Source: Clostridiaceae bacterium (GTDB lineage Bacteria; Bacillota; Clostridia; DSM-8532). Taken from it: DNA of 64,000 nucleotides. The number at the start of each line of letters is the position of its first letter. Within the stretch, counting starts at the first letter, position 1. The notes under the pieces are model-generated. The model was not told the origin of the DNA. It made no database searches and worked only from the letters and a program-made list of their open reading frames with translations. Both the position numbers and the translations under genes were made by a program. Of this stretch, positions 16,305 to 24,707 are shown piece by piece. Location of the stretch: NCBI GenBank assembly GCA_012840245.1, contig DULR01000034.1:1-64000 (forward strand). Reading direction: 5' to 3'.

Positions 16305-17292
16305 ATCGGGTCCGAAAAGGACAGTAAAAAGCCAGTCAACAGGCAAATCAAAACAGATGAATAAGGGATTTAAAAGCTCAGGGAAAAGCAAGAGCGCTGA
16401 TTTTGCTGACAAAGGCTCAAGAAAAGGTCCTGTCAGGAAATCCCCACATTTGCCTGAAAACAGGCGAGCAGGAACCAGGATCGATTTGGATGATCACGAG
16501 ACCGATGCTTTTCTTATGGAGAATGTGAAGGACGGCCTGGAAAATGACAGAGTTGAAGGGAAAAATCCGGTTTTTGAGGCAATAAGGTCAGGACGGCCCA
16601 TAAACAAGCTCTTTGTTGAAAAGGACAACCAGGATGCTTTTATATTAAGGATCCTGGCCATGGCAAGGGAAAAGGACATCCCCATACAATATCTGGAGCG
16701 CAAAAAGCTCGATGCCATCTCCCAGACCAGGGCGCACCAGGGAGTCATACTTGAAGTCGCAGCAAGGGAGTACGTTGAGGTCGACGATTTGTTAAAGGCT
16801 GCGGCCGATAATGGAGAAAAACCGTTCCTGCTTGTTCTGGACGGCATCACTGACCCGAATAATTTAGGTTCCATCATAAGGAGCGCCGAATGTGCCGGGG
16901 TGCATGGCATTATTCTGCCGAAGAGAAGGTCGGCTGCTTTGAATGCTACTGTTGCGAAAGTAGCGGCAGGAGCTTTGGAGTATGTACCCGCAGCAAGGGT
17001 GACAAATCTCGTCCAAACCCTCAGATCCCTAAAAAATGAAGGACTTTGGATAATCGGTGCGGACATGGAAGGAGCCGAAAACTATCATGATGCCGATTTG
17101 ACCGGCCCCTGCGTACTCGTTATCGGAAGTGAGGGGGAAGGCCTTTCGAGACTGGTAAAGAGCGAGTGTGACCTAATGGTCAGAATCCCCATGAAAGGAA
17201 AGATATCATCGCTCAATGCCGGTGTTGCGGCAGCACTCATAATGTTCGAGATAGCGCGCCAGAGAGAATGTGAAAACATTAAAAAACAGTAA
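16291..17292 (+). CDS. rlmB: 23S rRNA (guanosine-2'-O)-methyltransferase RlmB-type (SPOUT)
   Basis: 333 aa from ATG 16291 (GTG 16282 is an alternative). The substrate-binding domain (about 85-160: VEGKNPVFEAIRSGRPINKL) and the SPOUT domain with LDGITDPNNLGSIIRSAE (about 187-204), VIGSEGEGLSRL (about 276-287) and SSLNAGVAAALI (about 306-317) are typical of RlmB/TrmH. The first 85 or so residues are an extra Lys/Ser/Gly-rich, probably disordered and RNA-binding tail. Its 3' end overlaps uppP, which runs the other way, by 14 bases. Confidence 0.92.
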   Translation: MKKNKSGPKRTVKSQSTGKSKQMNKGFKSSGKSKSADFADKGSRKGPVRKSPHLPENRRAGTRIDLDDHETDAFLMENVKDGLENDRVEGKNPVFEAIRSGRPINKLFVEKDNQDAFILRILAMAREKDIPIQYLERKKLDAISQTRAHQGVILEVAAREYVEVDDLLKAAADNGEKPFLLVLDGITDPNNLGSIIRSAECAGVHGIILPKRRSAALNATVAKVAAGALEYVPAARVTNLVQTLRSLKNEGLWIIGADMEGAENYHDADLTGPCVLVIGSEGEGLSRLVKSECDLMVRIPMKGKISSLNAGVAAALIMFEIARQRECENIKKQ

Positions 17293-18112
17293 AATAGAGA
17301 ATCACGATGATCCCAAGCACGATTCGGTACCAGCCGAATACTTTGAAGTCATGTTTTCTGATATAAGACATAAGGAATTTTATGACCAGCATTGAAACTA
17401 TAAAGGCGACAGCCATACCCAGAACAAGCACCAACAGTTCGGTACCGGTAAAGGAAAAACCGAATTTCAGGATCTTTACCGCGCTTAAGCCGAACATTAC
17501 AGGAATGGCCAGGAAAAATGTGAATTCGGCTGCGGCAACTCTTGATACTCCTATTATCAGTGCACCCAGGATCGTGGCTCCTGACCGCGATGTCCCCGGA
17601 ACGATGGATAAAACCTGGAATAAGCCTATTGCAATAGCTGTCTTATAGGTAATGTCATACAGACTTAGTATTTTGGGAGCAGAATCCTCATTCCATCTTT
17701 CTGTCAGAATAAAGGCTATGCCATAAACTATAAGGGCAGCAGCTATCACCATAGGAGTATGAAAATTCTCCTCTATGAAATCGTCAAACAACAGAGTCGC
17801 TATAGCGCCCGGTATACAGGCTGCGGCGACCTTGAGCCAAAGAGAAATGGTATCTTTCTTAAAGACCGGCTTGCTTTTATCCCTGAACTGGAAGGGCAGT
17901 ATCTTGTTCCAGAACAAAACCACAACAGCAAGGATAGCGCCAAGCTGGATCACTATGAAGAACATTTCCTTGAAAGCGGCACTCTGGTTGAGAACGACAA
18001 GTTCATCAGCAAGCAGCATATGACCTGTGCTGCTTATTGGAAGCCATTCTGTAATTCCTTCGATGATGCCAAGGAGTATGACCTTGAGGATTTCAATCAA
18101 ATCCGGCTTCAT
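17279..18112 (-). CDS. uppP: Undecaprenyl-diphosphatase (BacA/UppP)
   Basis: 277 aa with about eight membrane segments. EGITEWLPISSTGH (about 18-31) and PGTSRSGATI (about 167-176) are the two phosphatase motifs. It recycles the C55 lipid carrier of cell-wall synthesis and confers bacitracin tolerance. The start ATG at 18112 has an AAAAGGAGG site. The upstream 300 bases hold hairpins and a possible leader peptide. It converges on rlmB with overlapping ends and no terminator between. Confidence 0.96.
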   Translation of the reverse strand: MKPDLIEILKVILLGIIEGITEWLPISSTGHMLLADELVVLNQSAAFKEMFFIVIQLGAILAVVVLFWNKILPFQFRDKSKPVFKKDTISLWLKVAAACIPGAIATLLFDDFIEENFHTPMVIAAALIVYGIAFILTERWNEDSAPKILSLYDITYKTAIAIGLFQVLSIVPGTSRSGATILGALIIGVSRVAAAEFTFFLAIPVMFGLSAVKILKFGFSFTGTELLVLVLGMAVAFIVSMLVIKFLMSYIRKHDFKVFGWYRIVLGIIVILYFTVF

Positions 18113-18253
18113 TGCTTTGCCTCCTTTTCCGGGAAAGGGCTTGCTAACTAGCTTACTATTTTAACACAAATTTTATGACAGACAAAGAAAAACTTCCTTA
18201 AGCCCGGCCTGTATAAGGCAAAAGCCGGGTAATAAAAGCGCAGGGGTTATCCG

Positions 18254-18279
18254 AAAAAAGGACAAGCCAACCGTTGTCC
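18254..18279 (-). terminator. Minus-strand intrinsic terminator upstream of uppP
   Basis: Read on the minus strand, GGACAA, an 8-base loop and TTGTCC (18279 to 18260) are followed directly by six T. It lies between the mini-ORF at 18323-18373 and uppP, so it may end the mini-ORF transcript or act as an attenuator for uppP. Confidence 0.6.
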
Positions 18280-18322
18280 ATTTCGTGGTACAAGGCATAT
18301 GATATACAGGGACAAAAATTTA

Positions 18323-18373
18323 TCACAGGTGTTTATTCCCGTATTTATCAAAGCCCATGGATATACGCCCCAT
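18323..18373 (-). CDS. Candidate 16-residue peptide ORF with strong ribosome site
   Basis: On the minus strand an AAGGAGG site lies 7-8 bases before ATG (18371-18373). The frame encodes MGRISMGFDKYGNKHL and stops. A long hairpin (18391-18422) precedes it and an intrinsic terminator (18254-18279) follows. The arrangement looks like a small gene or the leader peptide of uppP. No homologue is known to me and a 16-codon frame can arise by chance, so the call rests on the ribosome site and terminator only. Confidence 0.3.
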   Translation of the reverse strand: MGRISMGFDKYGNKHL

Positions 18374-18390
18374 TATCACTCCTCCTTCAC

Positions 18391-18430
18391 GCGCTTTAAA
18401 CATTCCCCGATGTTTAAAGCGCTTTTTGTT
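18391..18430 (+). terminator. Strong hairpin terminator before the gatC promoter
   Basis: A perfect 13-bp stem GCGCTTTAAACAT/ATGTTTAAAGCGC (18391-18403 with 18410-18422), loop TCCCCG, is followed by TTTTTGTTT on the plus strand. No plus-strand gene is seen to its left. It may insulate gatCAB, or end an unrecognised short plus-strand RNA. Confidence 0.7.
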
Positions 18431-18441
18431 TAATCAACCCC

Positions 18442-18470
18442 TTGAATTTTTATAAATACTGTGTTAAATT
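18442..18470 (+). promoter_or_regulatory. Probable gatCAB promoter
   Basis: TTGAAT at 18442-18447 and TAAATT at 18465-18470 have a 17-base spacer. The predicted start is near 18477, upstream of a second terminator-like hairpin that precedes gatC. Confidence 0.5.
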
Positions 18471-18487
18471 TCAATTACAGCAAAGGC

Positions 18488-18531
18488 GCTGTTCGGATTG
18501 CATTGACAAATGCTGTCTGAACAGCTTTTTT
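18488..18531 (+). terminator. Terminator-like hairpin in the gatC leader (possible attenuator)
   Basis: GCTGTTC (18488-18494) pairs with GAACAGC (18519-18525), the stem continues inward through GGA/TCT and TGCATT/AATGC-type pairs, and six T follow at 18526-18531. It ends only 16 bases before the gatC start codon and downstream of the best promoter, which suggests controlled read-through. No T-box sequence was found. Confidence 0.65.
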
Positions 18532-18547
18532 AATACGGAGGTCTCAT

Positions 18548-18838
18548 ATGAGCGCTGATAAAAAATTGATAAGGAGAATTGCAGATCTTTCAAATATCCA
18601 TATCGACGATGATGAGCTCGAAGGATTTGCCGGGGATATGGATGCGATAATAGGCTATATGGAGCAGATCAAAAACATCGATACCGGCGATGCAAAGCCC
18701 ATGGAACATGTTCTCCCTGTTCATAACGTATTCAGAGATGATATACCTGAAGATAGCTTTGAAAGGGAAAAACTGATAGAAAATGCACCCTCAGCTGAGG
18801 ATGGCTGCTTTAAGGTGCCGGCGGTGGTTGAACAATGA
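18548..18838 (+). CDS. gatC: Asp-tRNA(Asn)/Glu-tRNA(Gln) amidotransferase subunit C
   Basis: 96 aa, ATG 18548 with GGAGGT. Small helical subunit that clamps GatA and GatB together. The IRRIADLSNIHIDDDELEGF start and the later PMEHVLPVHNVFRDD block (about 57-71) are family hallmarks. Its stop overlaps the gatA start by ATGA. First gene of gatCAB. Confidence 0.96.
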   Translation: MSADKKLIRRIADLSNIHIDDDELEGFAGDMDAIIGYMEQIKNIDTGDAKPMEHVLPVHNVFRDDIPEDSFEREKLIENAPSAEDGCFKVPAVVEQ

Positions 18839-20307
18839 GTATATGCAATAAAACGATCAAAGAAACAGCTGCTCTTTTGCGCAGCAGAAAAATCGGAGCG
18901 GTGGAGCTTGCCCGGGAATACCTGAAGGAGATCGAAGAGAAGAATCCTTCTGTAAACGCATATGTGACAGTATGCCATGAAAAGGCGGTCAAAGCAGCAG
19001 AAGAAGCACAGAAGCTCCTGGATTCGGGAGAGGAAATCTCATTGCTTTGTGGCATCCCCATGGGAGTGAAGGACAATATATGCACGAAAGGTATAAATAC
19101 CACATGTGCCTCCAGAATGCTTGAAAATTACAAGCCTCCTTATTCTGCAACCGTATATGAAAGACTGGAAAAGGAAGGCGCAGTTCTTTTGGGTAAGCTG
19201 AACATGGATGAGTTCGCCATGGGAGGATCTTCCGAGCATACTGTTTTCGGACCCGTCCGCAATCCCTGGAATACCGAATGCGTTGCCGGAGGTTCCAGCG
19301 GAGGTTCGGCGGCAAGTGTGGCAGCAAACATGACCACATTTTCACTGGGATCTGATACCGGAGGTTCGGTTCGCCAGCCAGCCTCTTTTTGCGGCGTTGT
19401 GGGATTGAAGCCCACCTACGGGAGGGTCTCCCGTTACGGTCTTATTGCATTTGCCTCTTCACTGGACCAGATAGGACCTCTGACCAGGGACATATATGAC
19501 TGTGCCATAGTTATGAATGCCATCTCCGGATATGATAGCAGGGATTCCACCTCGGTCAATATCCCATGCGACGATTACCTTCAGGACATCGATGCGGGTG
19601 TTGAGAATCTGAAGATAGGACTTCCATCTGAATTTTTCGATACGGCCATGGATGACGATGTCAGGGAAAAGGTCCTGTCGGCTGTACAGCGGCTTGAAGA
19701 AAGAGGAGCGGTCATTAAGGAAGTATCGCTGCCGTCGGTTTCGTATTCGGTACCGGCATATTATCTGATATCTTCATCGGAGGCAAGTTCCAATCTTGCC
19801 AGATATGACGGGATAAGGTATGGCTATAGAAGCGAAAAGGCAGAAAATATATCGCAGCTTTATAAACTGTCGCGAAGCGAAGGATTCGGACGGGAGGTAA
19901 AAAGAAGGATACTGACCGGAACATACGCGCTCAGCTCAGGGTACCATGATGAATTATACATCAAAGCTCTGAAGGTCAGGAGACTCATAGCCGACGATTT
20001 CAACCGTGCATTTGAAAACTTCGATCTTATAGCAGCGCCGGTTTATCCTGTCACAGCCTTCAGGATAGGAGAAAGGGCCGGAGATCCGCTCAAGATGTAT
20101 TTGGGGGATATATTCACCGTCAGTGCCAATCTGGCAGGTATCCCTGCTCTGTCGGTGCCATGCGGACTGGATAAGAAAGGATTGCCGGTAGGGTTGCAGC
20201 TTATGGGGAAACCTTTTTCCGAAAAGCTTCTGCTGAGAGCAGGACTGGTCGTAGAACAGGAAACAGGAAGGCTCAGCATACCATGTGAAATCCAGGAACA
20301 TATATAA
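18835..20307 (+). CDS. gatA: Asp-tRNA(Asn)/Glu-tRNA(Gln) amidotransferase subunit A
   Basis: 490 aa. Amidase-signature enzyme that frees ammonia from glutamine. The Gly/Ser-rich signature GGSSGGSAASVAANM and LGSDTGGSVRQPASFCG (about 150-190) supplies the cis- and nucleophilic serines, and the catalytic lysine is in GVKDNIC (about 79). ATG 18835 overlaps gatC. The complex allows Gln-tRNA and/or Asn-tRNA to be made without the matching synthetase. Confidence 0.97.
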   Translation: MSICNKTIKETAALLRSRKIGAVELAREYLKEIEEKNPSVNAYVTVCHEKAVKAAEEAQKLLDSGEEISLLCGIPMGVKDNICTKGINTTCASRMLENYKPPYSATVYERLEKEGAVLLGKLNMDEFAMGGSSEHTVFGPVRNPWNTECVAGGSSGGSAASVAANMTTFSLGSDTGGSVRQPASFCGVVGLKPTYGRVSRYGLIAFASSLDQIGPLTRDIYDCAIVMNAISGYDSRDSTSVNIPCDDYLQDIDAGVENLKIGLPSEFFDTAMDDDVREKVLSAVQRLEERGAVIKEVSLPSVSYSVPAYYLISSSEASSNLARYDGIRYGYRSEKAENISQLYKLSRSEGFGREVKRRILTGTYALSSGYHDELYIKALKVRRLIADDFNRAFENFDLIAAPVYPVTAFRIGERAGDPLKMYLGDIFTVSANLAGIPALSVPCGLDKKGLPVGLQLMGKPFSEKLLLRAGLVVEQETGRLSIPCEIQEHI

Positions 20308-20367
20308 CCTTTATTGCCTGATGGTAACAGGGCATAGATAATCAGTAATAGAACTGGAGGCATTGTG

Positions 20368-21816
20368 ATGGAATATGAAGTTATTATAGGCCTTGAGATA
20401 CACTCCGAATTAAAGACCGATTCAAAGCTGTTTTGCAGCTGTAAAAATGATTTCGGCGGCGAGCCTAATACCCGGTGCTGTCCCGTGTGCCTTGGACTGC
20501 CCGGCACTCTCCCCGTACTGAACAGGCATGCACTGGAGCTGGCCGTCAGGGCAGGCCTTGCCATGAACTGCAAGATATCCGGGTTCAGCAAGTTTGACAG
20601 GAAAAACTACTTCTATCCCGATATGCCCAAGGCATATCAGACGACACAGTATAATCTGCCTGTCTGTTATGACGGATATGTCGAAATAGAGGTTGACGGC
20701 ATTACAAAGCGGATCGGAATAGAAAGGATACATCTTGAGGAAGACGCAGGAAAGCTGATTCATGATGCCTATGGAAGCGGCTCTCTGGTAGACTACAACC
20801 GGTGCGGAGTCCCCCTTATCGAAATAGTCACAAGGCCAGAAATGAATTCGGCTGAAGAAGCCAGAGCGCTTTTTGAAACCATAAAATCGATCCTGGAATA
20901 CACCGGTGTTTCAGACTGCAAGATGCAGGAAGGTTCATTAAGGGCTGACGTGAACCTTTCTGTAAGGCCAAAGGGTCAGAAGCAATTCGGCACAAGAACA
21001 GAGATGAAGAACCTCAACTCAATAAGAGCCGTATACCGAGCTTCACAGGCTGAAGCTCAAAGACAGATCGAGATCCTGGAGAGAGGCGGCATCGTTTATC
21101 AGGAAACAAGAAGATGGGATGACAGAAAAGGCGAGAGCATGGCTATGAGGAATAAAGAAGAATCGATGGATTACCGCTATTTTCCTGAGCCTGATCTGCT
21201 CCCGGTAATTATCGGTGAGGAATGGGTCGCATCAGTTGAAAAGAACATGCCTGAGCTTCCCAGAAGCCGCAGGGACAGATATGTCAATGAGTTTGGCATA
21301 CCTAAATATGATGCTGACCTTATTACGATGAACAAAAAACTCTCCGACATATTCGACAGGGCAGTGGCGGTATGTGGAAAGCCCAAGCTGGCAAGCAATT
21401 TTATAATGACCGATATTATGCGCCGCATAAATGAAAACGGGGAGGAGATACTGGATGCAAATCTTACCGGAGACAATTTCGGGCAGGTGCTCCTTTTCCT
21501 CGACAGGGGCGACATAACCCATGCTGCGGCGATAAAGGTTATTGATAAAATCGTTGAAACCGGAGAAGAGCCGAAGCACATCATTGATGGGCTGGAATTA
21601 TGGGTTCAGAGGGATGAGGACCTTATCAACAATGCTGTTACAAGTGTCCTGGAAGCAAACAGGCCTGCCCTTGACGATTTCCTGGCTGGCAAGGACAAAG
21701 CCTTCGGATTTTTGATGGGACAGGTCATGTCGAAACTGAAGGGGAAATGCGATCCTGCCCAGGTGAGGGAAGTGCTGATGAAGGAGATCGATAAGTCAGC
21801 AGGAAGGCAAAACTGA
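20368..21816 (+). CDS. gatB: Asp-tRNA(Asn)/Glu-tRNA(Gln) amidotransferase subunit B
   Basis: 482 aa. CTGGAGG at 20354-20360 favours ATG 20368 over the in-frame GTG three bases before it. The cradle domain has GLEIHSELKT, the zinc-type cysteines in LFCSCKNDFGGEPNTRCCPVC, and FYPDMPKAYQTTQYN; the C-terminal YqeY-like tail domain (about 330-480) binds the tRNA. It phosphorylates the misacylated tRNA and completes transamidation. It lies 60 bases after gatA. Confidence 0.97.
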   Translation: MEYEVIIGLEIHSELKTDSKLFCSCKNDFGGEPNTRCCPVCLGLPGTLPVLNRHALELAVRAGLAMNCKISGFSKFDRKNYFYPDMPKAYQTTQYNLPVCYDGYVEIEVDGITKRIGIERIHLEEDAGKLIHDAYGSGSLVDYNRCGVPLIEIVTRPEMNSAEEARALFETIKSILEYTGVSDCKMQEGSLRADVNLSVRPKGQKQFGTRTEMKNLNSIRAVYRASQAEAQRQIEILERGGIVYQETRRWDDRKGESMAMRNKEESMDYRYFPEPDLLPVIIGEEWVASVEKNMPELPRSRRDRYVNEFGIPKYDADLITMNKKLSDIFDRAVAVCGKPKLASNFIMTDIMRRINENGEEILDANLTGDNFGQVLLFLDRGDITHAAAIKVIDKIVETGEEPKHIIDGLELWVQRDEDLINNAVTSVLEANRPALDDFLAGKDKAFGFLMGQVMSKLKGKCDPAQVREVLMKEIDKSAGRQN

Positions 21817-21975
21817 AGACCGATTCAGGCTGAACCCGGATTCTAATGAAGTTCTTATAATTATTTAAGGGAATTTTTATGGTATTGGATCCCAAAGTGC
21901 AATATATTGAGTATGAGATATTTTGGATCTTTAACCCTGAAATAAAAGCCGGAGTCAGCAGGAAGGAGGTAAAAC

Positions 21976-22197
21976 ATGCTGAACTGTTTAATCTCGATCA
22001 GAGATGCTTATATCAAAAGATTCGGAACCGTGCTGGGTTATATTCTGCTGGTGATAAGTGCACTGATTTCGCTCTCGATAATTGGTTTCCTTATCAGAAC
22101 CTTTTTCAAGATCGCCATATGGATATTGATCACCTGCTGTGCATTGTTTGGGATATATAAGCTGAGCGAGTTGCTGAAGTCAGAAAAGCAGAAATAG
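21976..22197 (+). CDS. Small membrane protein, unknown function
   Basis: 73 aa, ATG 21976 behind an excellent GGAAGGAGG site. Two hydrophobic helices (about 17-37 and 42-60) and a short charged C-terminus. No recognisable family. It follows gatB by 160 bases. A longer overlapping frame from 21879 has no ribosome site and is not favoured. Confidence 0.65.
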   Translation: MLNCLISIRDAYIKRFGTVLGYILLVISALISLSIIGFLIRTFFKIAIWILITCCALFGIYKLSELLKSEKQK

Positions 22198-22282
22198 GCT
22201 GAGGACAAATGTTAAAAATGTACAATAAAATTAACCGGCATCAACTGTGGTATTGCAGTTCTACGAAAAAATCATTTGCAAA

Positions 22283-22311
22283 TTGACGCTATTTATTGTA
22301 TCTGCTATAAC
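22283..22311 (+). promoter_or_regulatory. glnN promoter
   Basis: TTGACG at 22283-22288 and TATAAC at 22306-22311 with a 17-base spacer. The predicted start near 22318 gives a leader of about 128 nt that contains a terminator just before the gene. Confidence 0.65.
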
Positions 22312-22400
22312 TTAATTAAGATGTCCTCCGTCGGTTGGCGGCGGGTACAGCCTTATTCAGCGGAATTGCTGGCCCAAATCAGTTATTTTTTCAGAATCGG

Positions 22401-22427
22401 GGGCGTTTGTATTAAACGCCCTTTTTT
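22401..22427 (+). terminator. Terminator in the glnN leader (attenuator candidate)
   Basis: GGGCGTTT (22401-22408) and AAACGCCC (22414-22421) form a perfect 8-bp stem, followed by six T. It lies after the promoter at 22283-22311 and 18 bases before the glnN start, so expression needs read-through. Two small stems occur earlier in the leader (CCGTC/GGCGG at about 22327-22340; CAGC/GCTG with hexaloop GGAATT at about 22359-22372). ANTAR-protein antitermination would fit, but I could not match its two-hairpin consensus with confidence. Confidence 0.75.
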
Positions 22428-22445
22428 GATATTAGGGGGAAGAGG

Positions 22446-24551
22446 ATGGAAAACAATATAGAGAGCTTTAGTCCTGAGATTTTCGGTTCCAATGTTTTTA
22501 ACGAATCGGTAATGAAGGAACGATTGCCAAAGCCAATCTACAAAAAACTTAAGGAAACCATCAATCTGGGGTTGCCTTTGGATCCTGAAGTGGCGGAAGT
22601 CGTAGCATGTGTCATGAAGGATTGGGCTGTTGAAAAAGGTGCTACCCATTATACGCACTGGTTCCAGCCCATGACAGGTGTCACGGCCGGCAAGCACGAT
22701 TCATTTCTTACTCCCACCAAAGACGGAAAAGCCATATTGGAGTTTTCCAGCAAGGAACTCATAAAAGGCGAACCTGATGCTTCATCATTCCCTTCGGGCG
22801 GATTGAGGGTGACATTTGAAGCCAGAGGATATACGGCGTGGGACTGTACTTCACCGGCATTCGTGAGAGACAGGACATTGTACATACCCACAGCTTTCTG
22901 CTCTTATACAGGTGAAGCTCTCGATCTGAAAACCCCCCTTTTAAGATCAATGGAAGTGGTATCAAAAGCAGCTCTCAGGATCCTGAGGCTCTTTGGGGAT
23001 ACAACCACCAGAAACGTAATAACTACAATGGGTGCTGAACAGGAGTATTTTTTGGTCGATAAAGAATACTTCATGAAGAGAAAGGACCTGATATATACGG
23101 GCAGGACACTTTTCGGAGCCAGACCGCCCAAAGGACAGGAACTGTCCGACCACTATTTCGGGAACCTGAAAGACAGAGTTTCGGCCTTTATGCATGAGCT
23201 GGACATGGAGCTCTGGAAGCTCGGAGTAACGGCCAAAACAAAGCACAATGAAGCTGCCCCGGCTCAGCATGAACTGGCTCCGGTTTATTCGACTGCAAAT
23301 ATCGCGACCGATCATAACCAGCTTACAATGGAGGTTATGAAAAGTGTTGCCGACAGGCTCGGACTGGCATGTCTGCTCCATGAGAAGCCCTTTGCAGGGG
23401 TCAATGGCTCAGGCAAGCATAACAACTGGTCTCTTTGCACCGATGAAGGCAAGAATCTTCTGGATTCAGGGAATACGCCTCTTGACAATGCCCAGTTCCT
23501 GGTCTTTGTCTGCGCTGTTATAAAGGCTGTTGATGAATATGCGGATTTATTGCGGTTCTCGGTAGCCTCAGCGGGCAATGACCATCGCTTTGGCTCCAAC
23601 GAGGCTCCACCAACTATCGTTTCCATTTATTTGGGAGAAGAGCTTACAAATGTTTTTGAACAGATAGAGACCGGAATTGTCAAAGAAAACGGGAACAGCC
23701 GGACTCTTGATATAGGTGTGCTGACACTTCCTGTTCTGCCGAAGGATTCGACCGACAGAAACAGGACTTCGCCATTTGCCTTTACAGGAAACAAATTCGA
23801 GTTCCGAATGGTGGGTTCTTCACAATCCATCGCCACTCCCAATTTTGTTCTCAATACCATCGTGGCAGATGCTTTGAACCAGATAGCCGACAGACTGGAG
23901 AAAGCCGGGGATTTCAATACCGAGGTCTATAATGTCGTAAGGGATATAATAAAGAAGCACAAACGCATAATATTCAACGGGAACAACTATTCCGAGGAAT
24001 GGGTTACAGAAGCCGAGAGGAGAGGCCTTCCGAACCTGAAAACGACGGTCGATGCGATTCCTGCCCTTATTGCCGAAAAGAACATAAAGCTGTTCGAAAG
24101 GACAGGCGTGCTGACCAGGGCCGAATTGTATTCACGGTATGAGATACAGCTTGAGAACTATATAAAAACCATACGGATCGAAGCGCTTACAATGGCAGAA
24201 ATGGTCAGCAGGCAAATACTGCCCGCTGCCCTCAATTATATGAGGCGTGTTGCAGACACCGTCTCGGCACTGAACTCTGCCGGAGCAGACTCAAGACCTA
24301 CGAAAAAGATTCTGGACAAGCTTGTGGTCCTCACATCAAGCCTGAGGATCGACGCCGACGCCCTTAACGATTCTATCGAAACCCTGGATAAAATGACAGG
24401 TGAAACGCTTCTGAAAGCAAGGGCGTACAAGGAAATGGTCATTCCTATAATGGAAGATCTCCGAAAGGATGCAGACAAGCTTGAGAGTATGATGGATGCC
24501 AGCATGTGGCCTGTACCGACTTATGGAGATTTATTGTTCGGGCTTATTTAG
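22446..24551 (+). CDS. glnN: Glutamine synthetase type III
   Basis: 701 aa, ATG 22446 with AGGGGGAAGAGG. The length and motifs are those of GSIII, the dodecameric form found in Bacteroides and many Clostridia: an early THWFQPMTG block (about 74-82), GAEQEYFLVD (about 197-206), KHNEAAPAQHELAP (about 264-277), KPFAGVNGSGKHNNWS (about 315-330) and GNDHRFGSNEAPP (about 377-389). It makes glutamine from glutamate and ammonia. The leader looks attenuated. Confidence 0.96.
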   Translation: MENNIESFSPEIFGSNVFNESVMKERLPKPIYKKLKETINLGLPLDPEVAEVVACVMKDWAVEKGATHYTHWFQPMTGVTAGKHDSFLTPTKDGKAILEFSSKELIKGEPDASSFPSGGLRVTFEARGYTAWDCTSPAFVRDRTLYIPTAFCSYTGEALDLKTPLLRSMEVVSKAALRILRLFGDTTTRNVITTMGAEQEYFLVDKEYFMKRKDLIYTGRTLFGARPPKGQELSDHYFGNLKDRVSAFMHELDMELWKLGVTAKTKHNEAAPAQHELAPVYSTANIATDHNQLTMEVMKSVADRLGLACLLHEKPFAGVNGSGKHNNWSLCTDEGKNLLDSGNTPLDNAQFLVFVCAVIKAVDEYADLLRFSVASAGNDHRFGSNEAPPTIVSIYLGEELTNVFEQIETGIVKENGNSRTLDIGVLTLPVLPKDSTDRNRTSPFAFTGNKFEFRMVGSSQSIATPNFVLNTIVADALNQIADRLEKAGDFNTEVYNVVRDIIKKHKRIIFNGNNYSEEWVTEAERRGLPNLKTTVDAIPALIAEKNIKLFERTGVLTRAELYSRYEIQLENYIKTIRIEALTMAEMVSRQILPAALNYMRRVADTVSALNSAGADSRPTKKILDKLVVLTSSLRIDADALNDSIETLDKMTGETLLKARAYKEMVIPIMEDLRKDADKLESMMDASMWPVPTYGDLLFGLI

Positions 24552-24582
24552 CAAAAGTGTACAGTATGTTTGTCTCTCATAT

Positions 24583-24612
24583 AAAAAGGGTTGTCCTGAG
24601 ACAACCCTTTTT
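24583..24612 (+). terminator. glnN terminator
   Basis: AAAAAGGGTTGTC (24583-24595), loop CTGA and GACAACCC with TTTTT (24600-24612) form a perfect stem with T-tract. The symmetrical A-tract may also let it end the minus-strand decarboxylase operon. Confidence 0.9.
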
Positions 24613-24707
24613 GATTTCATGTATCGCGGGAAGCCATTCCCGCTTTTATATGTCTTTGTATGCCGGTATGAACGAAGCATTGTGAAAAATTCTATTATTC
24701 CAAACCG

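Noticed and set aside
18180-18390. Riboswitch or T-box upstream of gatC
   Set aside because: Hairpins are present, but no conserved core of any class known to me was found.
21879-22160. 93-codon frame before glnN overlapping the small membrane protein
   Set aside because: No ribosome site; the overlapping frame at 21976 has GGAAGGAGG and two clear membrane helices.
22312-22400. Glutamine riboswitch in the glnN leader
   Set aside because: The known glutamine-binding motifs are mainly cyanobacterial and marine; their conserved core was not found here.
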